Assembly (NCBI RefSeq): GCF_013385145.1
Contig: NZ_JABZEC010000003.1
Span: 124,001-188,000 of the forward strand
Length of the DNA stretch: 64,000 nt
Source: Bombilactobacillus apium
Lineage (GTDB): Bacteria > Bacillota > Bacilli > Lactobacillales > Lactobacillaceae
Direction: 5' to 3'
Numbering within the stretch: position 1 is the stretch's first letter; each line of letters starts with the position of its first letter. A model generated the notes under the pieces. It had not been told where the DNA came from, searched no databases, and saw only the letters and a list, made by a program, of their open reading frames with translations. Of this stretch, positions 55,446-63,205 are shown in pieces. The position numbers were made by a program, and so were the translations under genes.

Positions 55446-56621
55446 ATGAACCTTGTCGACCACATGAATCAAAAGCTTAAACTAGTTAAACCTTCCCCCA
55501 TTCTCAGCTTCTCCGTTTTGGCAGACCAAACTCCCGGTGCCGTTAATTTCACCGTCGGTGAACCTGATTTTGCAACTCCGGAACATGTCAAAGAGGCGGC
55601 AATTACTAGTATCCAAGCCAATCGTTCCCACTATGCTCCTTCCAATGGAATTTCCGAATTAAAAGAAGCTGCTAGTAACTTCTTGAAACAAAAGTATGAC
55701 CAAGATTACAGTCCTGAAGAAATTATCGTCACCTGTGGTGCGAGCGAAGCCATCTATACAATTATCTTGTCGGTCCTGAATGCGGGCGAAAAGGTCTTGA
55801 TTCCCACTCCTTGCTTCCCCTTATACATTGCTGATACGATGATTGCCGGTGGTCAACCAGTCTTAATTGACACTTCAGCTACCGACTTCAAATTGACTCC
55901 TGACTTACTCCAAGAAACTTTGGACCGCGAAAGTGACAGTGTGCGCTTATTAGTTTTGAATTACCCAGTTAACCCAACTGGCGTCACCTACAGCCAAGAA
56001 GAATTGAATGCCTTGGCTGATGTCGTCCGCGGGCGGGATATCTTCTTGATGTGTGACGAAATTTACAGCGAATTAAACTATGATCAAAAACACGCTTCAC
56101 TGGCTAAAACTCTCCCAGAACAGACAATTCTAGTCACCGGGGTCTCCAAGTCTCACGCGATGACCGGCTGGAGAATCGGTTTGTTATGTGCCCCGAAAGC
56201 CATTACCCAAGAATTAGGTAAGATTCACCAATTCACGATCACAACTGCCGCAACGGTCACCCAAGATGCCGCGCGTGAAGCCTTGGAAAATGGTCCTGAT
56301 GATTGCCAGCCGATGAAAGCTGAATATCAAAAACGGCGGGATTACATTATGCAAGTTTTAACAAACCTCGGTTTCACCGGACCACAACCTCGTGGAGCCT
56401 TCTACATCTTCACCCAAATTCCCCAAGACCTAAATCAAGATGATGTCGCTTTTGCCCAAGACCTTTTGCAAGAAGGTAAGGTGGCAGCTGTTCCGGGATC
56501 TTACTTTGGCCCCGGTGGAGAAGGCTGCTTGCGCTTCAGCTATGCTACCAGCCAAGACAATGTTGAACGCGGAATGAAACTCTTACAAGAGTATGTCCAA
56601 AAACAACGAGCCGCTCAATAA
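55446..56621 (+). CDS. aminotransferase, probably aromatic amino acid (AraT-like)
   Basis: A 391-residue fold-type I aminotransferase: FTVGEPDFATPEH, NYPVNPTGV, MCDEIYSELNYD and the PLP-lysine motif VSKSHAMTGWRIG near residue 236. It converts amino acids to 2-keto acids. The aromatic leader peptide upstream and the 2-hydroxyacid dehydrogenase 19 bases downstream point to Phe/Tyr/Trp as substrates, the first step to phenyl- or indole-lactate. Paralogue of the gene at 26862. AAAGGAG precedes the ATG. Confidence 0.87.
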   Translation: MNLVDHMNQKLKLVKPSPILSFSVLADQTPGAVNFTVGEPDFATPEHVKEAAITSIQANRSHYAPSNGISELKEAASNFLKQKYDQDYSPEEIIVTCGASEAIYTIILSVLNAGEKVLIPTPCFPLYIADTMIAGGQPVLIDTSATDFKLTPDLLQETLDRESDSVRLLVLNYPVNPTGVTYSQEELNALADVVRGRDIFLMCDEIYSELNYDQKHASLAKTLPEQTILVTGVSKSHAMTGWRIGLLCAPKAITQELGKIHQFTITTAATVTQDAAREALENGPDDCQPMKAEYQKRRDYIMQVLTNLGFTGPQPRGAFYIFTQIPQDLNQDDVAFAQDLLQEGKVAAVPGSYFGPGGEGCLRFSYATSQDNVERGMKLLQEYVQKQRAAQ

Positions 56622-56640
56622 TTATTAGGAGGAACTAACA

Positions 56641-57639
56641 ATGAAAAAAATTATTTTAACTTCAGTTCGCGACGACGAAATGCCCGCTATTAAGGCTTGG
56701 GGCCAAAGAAATCCTGAATATCAAATCGCTACAGTTGCCGAGGAACTCAATCCGCAAAATGTCGCTCAAATCGCTGCGAACTGTGATGCCTTGAATATCC
56801 AACAAAATGAACCCGTAGACGCTGAAATCTTTCCTCAATTAAAAGCTGCTGGAATTATGACCATGTCCAGCCGAACTGCTGGGGTTGACAATATCGCCTT
56901 AAAAGCCGCTAAAGACAACGGCGTCGTGATTACCAACGTGCCAGCTTACTCTCCCCACTCTGTTGCCGAAATGGCAGTTACTCAAACTTTCCGTTTGATT
57001 CGTCAATTAGAACTCGTTGACAAGCGGATGGCGGCTCATGACTTCCGCTACATTGGTCTCCAAGCCCGTGAGATTCACAACTTGACCATTGGAATTATCG
57101 GCGCTGGACGGATTGGTGGCCTTGCCGCAAGTCTCTTCCACGCCTTGGGGGCAACCGTAATCGCCTATGATACCAAGCCTAATCCTGAGCTAGAGGATAT
57201 TTTAACCTTTAAATCGCTGTCAGAAGTTCTCCAAGAAAGTGACGTTATCAGTCTGCACGTCGACTTAAACCCCACTTCCATCAATTTACTGGACGCCCAG
57301 GCCCTTAGCCAGATGAAACCAACCGCCTACTTGGTCAATGCTTCTCGGGGAGCTGTTGTTGATACCCAGGCTTTAATCGATGCTCTTGATCAAAAGAAGA
57401 TCGCCGGTGCCGCCATAGATACTTTGCCGCAAGAAACCGACTTCTTTGCTCACGATATGCGCAATCAACCGATTAACGACCCGCAATTTCAACATCTCTT
57501 AGATCTCGACAATGTCATCTTAACCCCCCACATGGCTTTCTATACTGATACTGCCGTGGAAAACATGATTGATATCAGTCTCGATGATATTAAAGCTTTA
57601 ATGGAAGGAAAAACGAGCCAGCATATCGTTAATCCTTAA
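56641..57639 (+). CDS. D-2-hydroxyacid dehydrogenase (D-lactate/aryl-lactate type)
   Basis: A 332-residue NAD-dependent enzyme of the D-LDH family: Rossmann motif IGIIGAGRIGGLAA near residue 150, catalytic Arg in NASRGAVVD, and LTPHMAFYTDTAVENM with the catalytic His. In an operon with an aromatic-type aminotransferase it most likely reduces phenylpyruvate and related keto acids to D-phenyllactate, regenerating NAD. Activity on pyruvate cannot be excluded. TAGGAGG lies upstream of the ATG. Confidence 0.9.
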   Translation: MKKIILTSVRDDEMPAIKAWGQRNPEYQIATVAEELNPQNVAQIAANCDALNIQQNEPVDAEIFPQLKAAGIMTMSSRTAGVDNIALKAAKDNGVVITNVPAYSPHSVAEMAVTQTFRLIRQLELVDKRMAAHDFRYIGLQAREIHNLTIGIIGAGRIGGLAASLFHALGATVIAYDTKPNPELEDILTFKSLSEVLQESDVISLHVDLNPTSINLLDAQALSQMKPTAYLVNASRGAVVDTQALIDALDQKKIAGAAIDTLPQETDFFAHDMRNQPINDPQFQHLLDLDNVILTPHMAFYTDTAVENMIDISLDDIKALMEGKTSQHIVNP

Positions 57640-57662
57640 GCTTACTCCCTTTTTATTCATCC

Positions 57663-57702
57663 AAAAAAGACAGCTAAAATTAACTTTTTAGCTGTTTTTT
57701 GA
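57663..57702 (+). terminator. terminator of the aminotransferase operon
   Basis: AAAAAAGACAGCTAAAA and TTTTTAGCTGTTTTTT form a 15-bp stem with a short loop and terminal T run. Confidence 0.9.
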
Positions 57703-57786
57703 TCTTTTGTTAACTAGTACTTAGCCTTAAAATAGAGCTGATTATCCTTCCTAATCTTATACGGACCAAAGAAAGGAGCTAACTTT

Positions 57787-58481
57787 ATGTTCCAATATTT
57801 AATTTTTGATTTAGATGATACACTACTTGATTTTCAAGCTGGTGAAAAAGCGGGTGTCCAAAAGATTCTCTAAGAACAAGGCATCTGTAATCTGGACCAA
57901 GGATTAGCTACTTATCAAAAAATTAATCAAAAACTTTGGCAAAAAATCGAACACGGTTCCCCCCGAACTCCTCTATTTGAACGACGTTTTGCGCTCACCG
58001 GACAAAAGCTAGGCTTTACTTGGGATGGTCCCCAGTTAGAAAAACAGTATCGCCAATTACTCGATCATAATTTTCGAATTCTTCCCGGAGCAGACCGACT
58101 TCTAAAAAATTTACGAAAAAACCATAAAACTCTCATCGCCGCCAGCAATGGTGTCCAAACCACTCAAATTCAAAGATTAGTCGGATCTGGTCTCAGACAA
58201 TATTTTGACCAAGTTTTCATTTCCGAAAACAGTGGCTTTGCCAAACCTGGTCCCCGTTTCTTTACACCGCTTTATCAATCCTATCCGCACTTAAGTTCCA
58301 AAAACGCGATTCTGATCGGTGATCGTCTCCCATTCGATATTTTAGGGGCTTGCAGGGTTAGTCTTTCCAGTGTCTGGTAAACCCCCAGGGTCAAAGTAAT
58401 CCTTTTAATTACCAAGCAACTTTTGAAGTTCAAAATTATTCCCAGTTACAACAAGTGTTGCTTGCACCCCAAATCGGCTGA
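57787..58481 (+). pseudogene. broken HAD phosphatase (YjjG-like)
   Basis: ATG 57787 after AAAGGAG starts FQYLIFDLDDTLLDFQAG, the HAD nucleophile motif. Codon 29 is TAA; the frame then continues unbroken through IAASNGVQTTQI, FAKPGPRFF and ILIGDRLPFDILGA, and after SLSSVW a shift leads to the C-terminal piece NPFNYQATFEVQNY..VLLAPQIG in another frame. All HAD motifs are otherwise intact, so the inactivation is recent. Intact relatives are nucleotidases that remove non-canonical pyrimidine nucleotides. Confidence 0.88.
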
Positions 58482-58513
58482 CCGATAAGGAAGAAAACTA
58501 ACGATAAGTTGCC

Positions 58514-58557
58514 AAAAAGGCCCAGTTGAAAAAGCGATTTTCAATTGGGCCTTTTTA
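58514..58557. terminator. bidirectional terminator
   Basis: AAAAAGGCCCAGTTGAAAA and TTTTCAATTGGGCCTTTTT form a near-perfect 18-19-bp stem, shared by the HAD remnant and the converging metal-uptake operon. Confidence 0.9.
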
Positions 58558-58628
58558 ATTTAAATCAATAATCTTCTACTTTAATGCTCGTTTCTACTTC
58601 TTAAAAAATAGTTTCTTCCTATTAGTAA

Positions 58629-59417
58629 TTAGCGCAAACGCCCAAGGCCAGCAGAAACCAAATAAATCAGCGTTTCAATTGTGGTAATAAAGAAAGTTAC
58701 CGGCAGGTTAGTCCAATAGCCCAAAACTAGACCCAGCCAAGTTCCTACCAAGGCAAAACCGACACTCCACAAAGTCAAAGCATGCACTGAACGGCCCCAA
58801 AATTGTGCCGAAGCTGCTGGTAAAGTTAAGAGGGCAAAGACTAACAAAGCCCCTACAATCTGGGAAACGACACTGACACTCAAGGACATCATCACCAGAA
58901 AAATCAGATTTAAGATCCAACTATGACGAAAACTAGTTTGCGCTCCGATCGGATCAAAGAAATCAAATTTCAGTTGCCGATACAAAAAGAACATCACGAC
59001 TAGTTCCAATCCCGCAATCACTACAATCTGTTGTACATCTTGGGAGCTAATTCCGACAATACTCCCAAATAAAATATTCGTGGCATAACTACTGCCAGAT
59101 TTAGCAGTTGTCAAAAATAAGACTCCAAGTCCCATAAAGAAAGCTGAGATGACACTAATTACGGTTCCTTTAAGCGGTTTGTCGCGGCCCAAGCAGCCAG
59201 CAACCAAGGCACTAATGATCGTGAAGCTCAACATCCCATTTAAGGGTGTCCAGCCCAGCCAAAGACCAAAGCTAGCCCCCGAGAACCCAATTTCCGATAA
59301 AGTATGCGTTAAAAATGACAGTTGTCGAGCAATAATAAAGACCCCAATTACCCCACAGAGGATGGAAATAACCGTGGCCACTAAAAAAGCATTTTGCATA
59401 AAAGCTAACTTGAACAT
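58629..59417 (-). CDS. zinc/manganese ABC transporter permease
   Basis: A 262-residue ABC-3 family permease (ZnuB/MntB type) with about eight membrane segments, FIIARQLSFLTHTLSEIGFSGASFG in the N-terminal part and ALLVFALLTLPAASAQFW near the C-terminus. Its ATG overlaps the ATPase stop (TGATG). Last gene of the binding protein-ATPase-permease operon. Confidence 0.93.
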   Translation of the reverse strand: MFKLAFMQNAFLVATVISILCGVIGVFIIARQLSFLTHTLSEIGFSGASFGLWLGWTPLNGMLSFTIISALVAGCLGRDKPLKGTVISVISAFFMGLGVLFLTTAKSGSSYATNILFGSIVGISSQDVQQIVVIAGLELVVMFFLYRQLKFDFFDPIGAQTSFRHSWILNLIFLVMMSLSVSVVSQIVGALLVFALLTLPAASAQFWGRSVHALTLWSVGFALVGTWLGLVLGYWTNLPVTFFITTIETLIYLVSAGLGRLR

Positions 59418-60046
59418 CAGACAGTGGCCCCCAAAACTAATTTTTTAGTGCTGTATCGTGCTAACAAAGCTTCATCATGAGTAATCAAGATCACCGTGGT
59501 CCCCCGCTGATTTAACTCCGCCACCACATCCATAACTTCTAGCTTGGCTTGAGTATCTAAACTGGCCGTCGGTTCATCTAAAATCAATAACTCGGGTTCA
59601 GCGACTAAAGCCTGGGCCAAATAAACGCGTTGCTTTTCCCCACCGGACATGCGCCCAACTCTTGCACGAACTTGATTTTGTAAATGAACCGCGGTTAAAG
59701 CTTGGGCAACTTGTTTTTTTTCACTCGCGGTCAACCACGGCCAGTAAGAATGGGTTAATTTCAACTCCACAAAAGCCTGAGCTGACAAAGGATATTCGCT
59801 ATCCAAATTACGAAATTGCGGAACATAGCCCATCTTCTGTAAGGCTAAGTTCAAATGTAAATGTCCTTGAGTAGGTTTCAATTGACCTAAGATGAGACGC
59901 AACAAAGTTGTTTTTCCCGCTCCATTAGGCCCCACAATCGAGAAGAAATCGCCTCTTTGGACTTGAAAAGAGACCTGTTGAAAAACTAATTGATTGCCAA
60001 ACTTCATTTGAAGCTGATTGGCTTGAATTAAAATGTTGGGCTTCAC
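59417..60046 (-). CDS. zinc/manganese ABC transporter ATP-binding protein
   Basis: A 209-residue ATPase with Walker A VGPNGAGKTT, signature RMSGGEKQR and Walker B LLILDEPTASLD, of the metal-uptake group. The GTG at 60046 overlaps the stop of the binding-protein gene as TAGTG and uses GAGGCG within that gene's end as ribosome site; a start at 60097 would overlap it by 52 bases without support. Confidence 0.93.
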   Translation of the reverse strand: MKPNILIQANQLQMKFGNQLVFQQVSFQVQRGDFFSIVGPNGAGKTTLLRLILGQLKPTQGHLHLNLALQKMGYVPQFRNLDSEYPLSAQAFVELKLTHSYWPWLTASEKKQVAQALTAVHLQNQVRARVGRMSGGEKQRVYLAQALVAEPELLILDEPTASLDTQAKLEVMDVVAELNQRGTTVILITHDEALLARYSTKKLVLGATV

Positions 60047-60957
60047 TACCGCTTCGCCTCGATTTTTAAGACTTGTTGATACGTTTCTTCGAGCCACTGA
60101 CCATAAGTCTGGTTGGCCGGTTGGGTTTCCCGAACTTGGACAATGGGAATGCCTTCTTTACGAGCTTGCCGCACTAAATTATCAATCGTTTTACTGCTTG
60201 CTTGCCGATTCCAAACGAAAAAAGTCAGTTGGTGCTGCTTAATTTGCGCTTGTAATTGGGCAATTTGTTGCGGGGAAGGATCGTTTCCGGCTTCGATTGC
60301 CTCCGCAAATTGGGGATTAGCGATCTGATAACCCATGGCTTTTAAGGAATAATCAAAAACCGGTTCACTGACCGCCACCATTTTGCTTGTTCGCTGGGCT
60401 TTAATTTTAGCAAGCGTGGCTTGAGCCGGCTGAACTTGGGCTTGATATTTTTGAGCCTGTTTCCGGAAATACTGGCGTTGTTTCGGTTTCTGTTGACCCA
60501 ATTGTTGCGCTAAACTTTGGGCAGCCTTGCTTAAAGCCTGCGGCTGATACCAAATATGGGGATTAGCACCCGTTTTTTGTCCCAGCAGTCGACCGACATT
60601 TAATTTTTTAACCTCTTGATTATTGGCTAGTAACTTCTGCATCCAAGAATCATAATTTAGACCATTGTAGACGGCAATTTGCGCTTGACTGGCCAATTTA
60701 GCTTGCTGAACATTGGGTTCAAAATCATGCGGGTTGGCATCAGCTTGCTTCATAATTGTCGTTACTTTAGCATACTTACCTCCAACTGCTTGGGCCATTT
60801 GCCCATAAGTAGGAGTTGAAGCCACGATCTTAATTTTGGCGGCGGCGGCTGGATTTTTGGGTGTCTGACTTTGACATCCCAATGCTAAAAAACTTATTAT
60901 TAATGTAAAACTAGCGAGGAAATAATACTTTATTCGTTGCAATTGACGAAACCTCAT
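60046..60957 (-). CDS. zinc/manganese-binding lipoprotein of an ABC uptake system
   Basis: A 303-residue cluster 9 binding protein. The lipobox FLALGC puts the lipidated Cys near residue 28. Metal-ligand regions NPHDFEP and NPHIWYQP (His) and VSEPVFDY (Glu) are seen; no His-rich loop typical of ZnuA is present. ATG 60957 has a weak site; a TTG at 60942, nine bases after GAGG, is an attractive alternative. Divergent from a Fur-family gene with a Zur-like box between, so zinc is the likely cargo. Confidence 0.9.
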   Translation of the reverse strand: MRFRQLQRIKYYFLASFTLIISFLALGCQSQTPKNPAAAAKIKIVASTPTYGQMAQAVGGKYAKVTTIMKQADANPHDFEPNVQQAKLASQAQIAVYNGLNYDSWMQKLLANNQEVKKLNVGRLLGQKTGANPHIWYQPQALSKAAQSLAQQLGQQKPKQRQYFRKQAQKYQAQVQPAQATLAKIKAQRTSKMVAVSEPVFDYSLKAMGYQIANPQFAEAIEAGNDPSPQQIAQLQAQIKQHQLTFFVWNRQASSKTIDNLVRQARKEGIPIVQVRETQPANQTYGQWLEETYQQVLKIEAKR

Positions 60958-60975
60958 CTTTCTTTTATAATCTAA

Positions 60976-60992
60976 ATCGTAATAATTACGTT
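60976..60992. promoter_or_regulatory. Zur/Fur-family operator
   Basis: TCGTAAT-A-ATTACGT at 60977-60991, a 7-1-7 palindrome matching the Gram-positive Zur box pattern TCGTAATNATTACGA. It sits between the divergent uptake operon and fur-family gene and could control both. Confidence 0.85.
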
Positions 60993-61045
60993 TTAAACCT
61001 TAGCATAATTTAGCACAGATGTCTATTCATCAGAGAGGAAATTCA

Positions 61046-61486
61046 ATGACTACTATTGATCCTGCCTTAGTCGTCCTAACTGAACACCATTATAAAATCA
61101 CTAAACAACGTCGTTGTTTATTAACTTACTTAGCCCAGCATGCTGATCACTATCTCTCCTTGACCGCCTTAGACGACCACTTGCGGCAACAATTTCCTAA
61201 AATGAGTCATGATACTGTCTACCGCAATATTAAAGAAATGCAACCTCTGGGGGTTGTCGAAACCAAGATGTTTCCCTCTGGCTTATGGGTTAAATTCCAG
61301 TGTGACTTTCAAGCCGAAAAACATAGCCACTTTATCTGCCAAGAATGTGGTCGGACCTTGGCAATCAATCTCCCAGATCACTTTATTCAGCAGCCCCAAC
61401 TACAAAATTACCAAATTAACTCTTACAATCTAGAAATTTGGGGACTTTGTGAGCAATGTCAAATAAAATCAGCCACCAGAAATTAA
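61046..61486 (+). CDS. Fur family regulator, probably Zur
   Basis: A 146-residue Fur protein: winged helix with LTALDDHLRQQFPKMSHDTVYRNIKEM, then the dimer domain with the sensory motif HSHFICQECGR and a second CxxC (CEQCQ) for the structural zinc. PerR-type or Zur-type cannot be separated by motif alone; the divergent zinc-type ABC operon and the Zur-like palindrome favour Zur. ATG 61046 follows AGAGGAAA; an upstream in-frame ATG at 61019 has no site. Confidence 0.9.
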   Translation: MTTIDPALVVLTEHHYKITKQRRCLLTYLAQHADHYLSLTALDDHLRQQFPKMSHDTVYRNIKEMQPLGVVETKMFPSGLWVKFQCDFQAEKHSHFICQECGRTLAINLPDHFIQQPQLQNYQINSYNLEIWGLCEQCQIKSATRN

Positions 61487-61600
61487 TTTACTTGCCAACT
61501 AGCCCCCCTTTAGCTATGATAATTGCAATTAATTTACCGTCAATTAAGCACTTTTTTGTTAAATAATACTTATTTTTTAAAATTGGGGAAGCAAAATAAC

Positions 61601-62173
61601 ATGGGCAGTTATTCACTATCTAAAAACGTCAGCGGAAAATTCAAACCCCTGACCGCAACAAAATTTAACACTAGCAAAGCTACCGACTTTCATCCAGAAC
61701 ATACTTTTCTGACCACCATGAATCATAATAAGAGCTATCGTTTCGTCTATCCCGCTAATATTTATTCGGAGCCCCACTTAAATGCCGCTATTGTGGGGCA
61801 ATTTCAAACGGGAGAAACTCTTTATTACCAAGCGCGAATTTACGCTCGGGGACAAACTTGGCTCAAATATTATAATGTTCTCGGTAAGTTTAGCTATGTG
61901 GCTTTGCGCGATCACTTGATCATGACCACGCAAGTTCCTGCTCCCAGATCCCTTGTGGCCTCAGCTTCTCGACTTCCCGCAGCGGGCAGTTACCAATTCC
62001 TTGAACCAGCAGCGATTCGCTTGGCTCCGAGTCTCCAAGGTAAAATTGTCGGATATTACCATCCAGGGGAGCAGGTTTTTTACCAAGAACAATTACAAGC
62101 TAATGGTTCCACTTGGCTCAAATATTCTACCCCTCTGGGGCAAAATTGTTATGTAGAAATTGCGTTGGAGTAA
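61601..62173 (+). CDS. small protein with two SH3b-like domains
   Basis: A 190-residue protein of unknown role. After a ~45-residue leader region it has two related ~60-residue units, YRFVYPANIYSEPHLNAAIVGQF..TWLKYYNVLGKFSYVAL and YQFLEPAAIRLAPSLQGKIVGYY..TWLKYSTPLGQNCYVEI, joined by a linker. They resemble bacterial SH3 cell-wall binding domains of lysins and S-layer-type proteins. No signal peptide or catalytic domain is visible, so how or whether it reaches the wall is unclear. ATG 61601 has GGGGAAG upstream. Confidence 0.7.
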   Translation: MGSYSLSKNVSGKFKPLTATKFNTSKATDFHPEHTFLTTMNHNKSYRFVYPANIYSEPHLNAAIVGQFQTGETLYYQARIYARGQTWLKYYNVLGKFSYVALRDHLIMTTQVPAPRSLVASASRLPAAGSYQFLEPAAIRLAPSLQGKIVGYYHPGEQVFYQEQLQANGSTWLKYSTPLGQNCYVEIALE

Positions 62174-62207
62174 TATTTAAAAAATCATCATAATAAGCAT
62201 CGCTCAC

Positions 62208-62245
62208 AAGTCCAAGGAAAAAGCTAATTCTCTTGGGCTTTTTAT
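62208..62245 (+). terminator. terminator of the SH3b gene
   Basis: AAGTCCAAG(G) pairs with (T)CTTGGGCTT and is followed by TTTATAT. Confidence 0.75.
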
Positions 62246-62362
62246 ATATTGGAAATATTCATCCACTTTAGGAAGCTTCTTTCAACCCCACTCTTTTAGT
62301 GATTTGTACAATAATTCTTTTAAGAAAGCGGATTCATTTTTATTTCTCCTCGATTTTTAAAG

Positions 62363-62371
62363 TGCTATAAT
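62363..62371 (+). promoter_or_regulatory. extended -10 promoter of aroD
   Basis: TGCTATAAT, an extended -10 box, lies 55 bases before the aroD start. The -35 region (TTTCTC) is weak, as is common with extended -10 promoters. Confidence 0.55.
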
Positions 62372-62425
62372 TCATAGTGAAATATTGAGCAATATTAACA
62401 AATACTTTAGAAAGGTGTTTTTTCA

Positions 62426-63190
62426 ATGGAAAAGAAAATCGTCACCCTCCGCCGACTTCAACTTGGTTCGGGTCGACCTAAAATTGCCGTTCCTTTAACG
62501 GGAGCGACTGATGATGATCTCTTAGACCAAGCCCAAGCTGCTCTAGAACAGCAACCAGATATTTTAGAATGGCGGCTTGATTTTTATTCTGCGCTCCAAA
62601 AAGCTGAACAATTAGCGGCAAATGGGCACAAGTTACGCCAGTTACTGGGAGATATTCCCTTGATCGTTACCTTACGCTCCGGTCCAGAAGGAGGAAAAGT
62701 TGAACTGGGCGACTTATCTTACCAGAATATCTATCATGATCTTTTAAAAAATGATTTTGCGGACGCGATTGATCTAGAACTCTTTCGAAGTCCCACGATC
62801 ATTCAAGAACTGATTCAGCGCGCTCACCAACATGATTTAATTGTTATCTTGAGTAGCCACGATTTTCAGGGAACTCCTGACCAGCAACAATTAGAACAGC
62901 GGATGCAAACAATGGCGCAAATGCAAGCCGATATTGTCAAAATTGCCGTTACCCCCCACAATTCAACGGAAGTCTTAACCCTCCTAAATGCAACTAACAA
63001 TATGCATCAAATTTTAAAACTTCCGTTGATCACAATGGCGATGGGCGATTTAGGTAAGGTGAGCCGTATTAGTGGTGAAGTTTTCGGTTCTTGTTTAACC
63101 TTTGCTGCCGTCCAAACCGTCTCAGCTCCCGGACAAATGAGCCTTTCTCGTTTGAAAAATGACTTAGCAGATTTAGCTTTAACTAGCTAG
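62426..63190 (+). CDS. aroD: type I 3-dehydroquinate dehydratase
   Basis: A 254-residue class I dehydroquinase: KIAVPLTGATDDDLLDQA, ILEWRLDFY, the catalytic His in ILSSHDFQGTP and the Schiff-base Lys in ADIVKIAVTP, then ITMAMGDLGKVSRISGEVFGS. It makes 3-dehydroshikimate. Standing apart from other aro genes and followed 15 bases later by an FMN/FAD reductase gene, it may have served shikimate/quinate conversion instead of biosynthesis. AAAGGTG precedes the ATG. Confidence 0.92.
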   Translation: MEKKIVTLRRLQLGSGRPKIAVPLTGATDDDLLDQAQAALEQQPDILEWRLDFYSALQKAEQLAANGHKLRQLLGDIPLIVTLRSGPEGGKVELGDLSYQNIYHDLLKNDFADAIDLELFRSPTIIQELIQRAHQHDLIVILSSHDFQGTPDQQQLEQRMQTMAQMQADIVKIAVTPHNSTEVLTLLNATNNMHQILKLPLITMAMGDLGKVSRISGEVFGSCLTFAAVQTVSAPGQMSLSRLKNDLADLALTS

Positions 63191-63205
63191 AAAAGGAGCA
63201 ATTAG

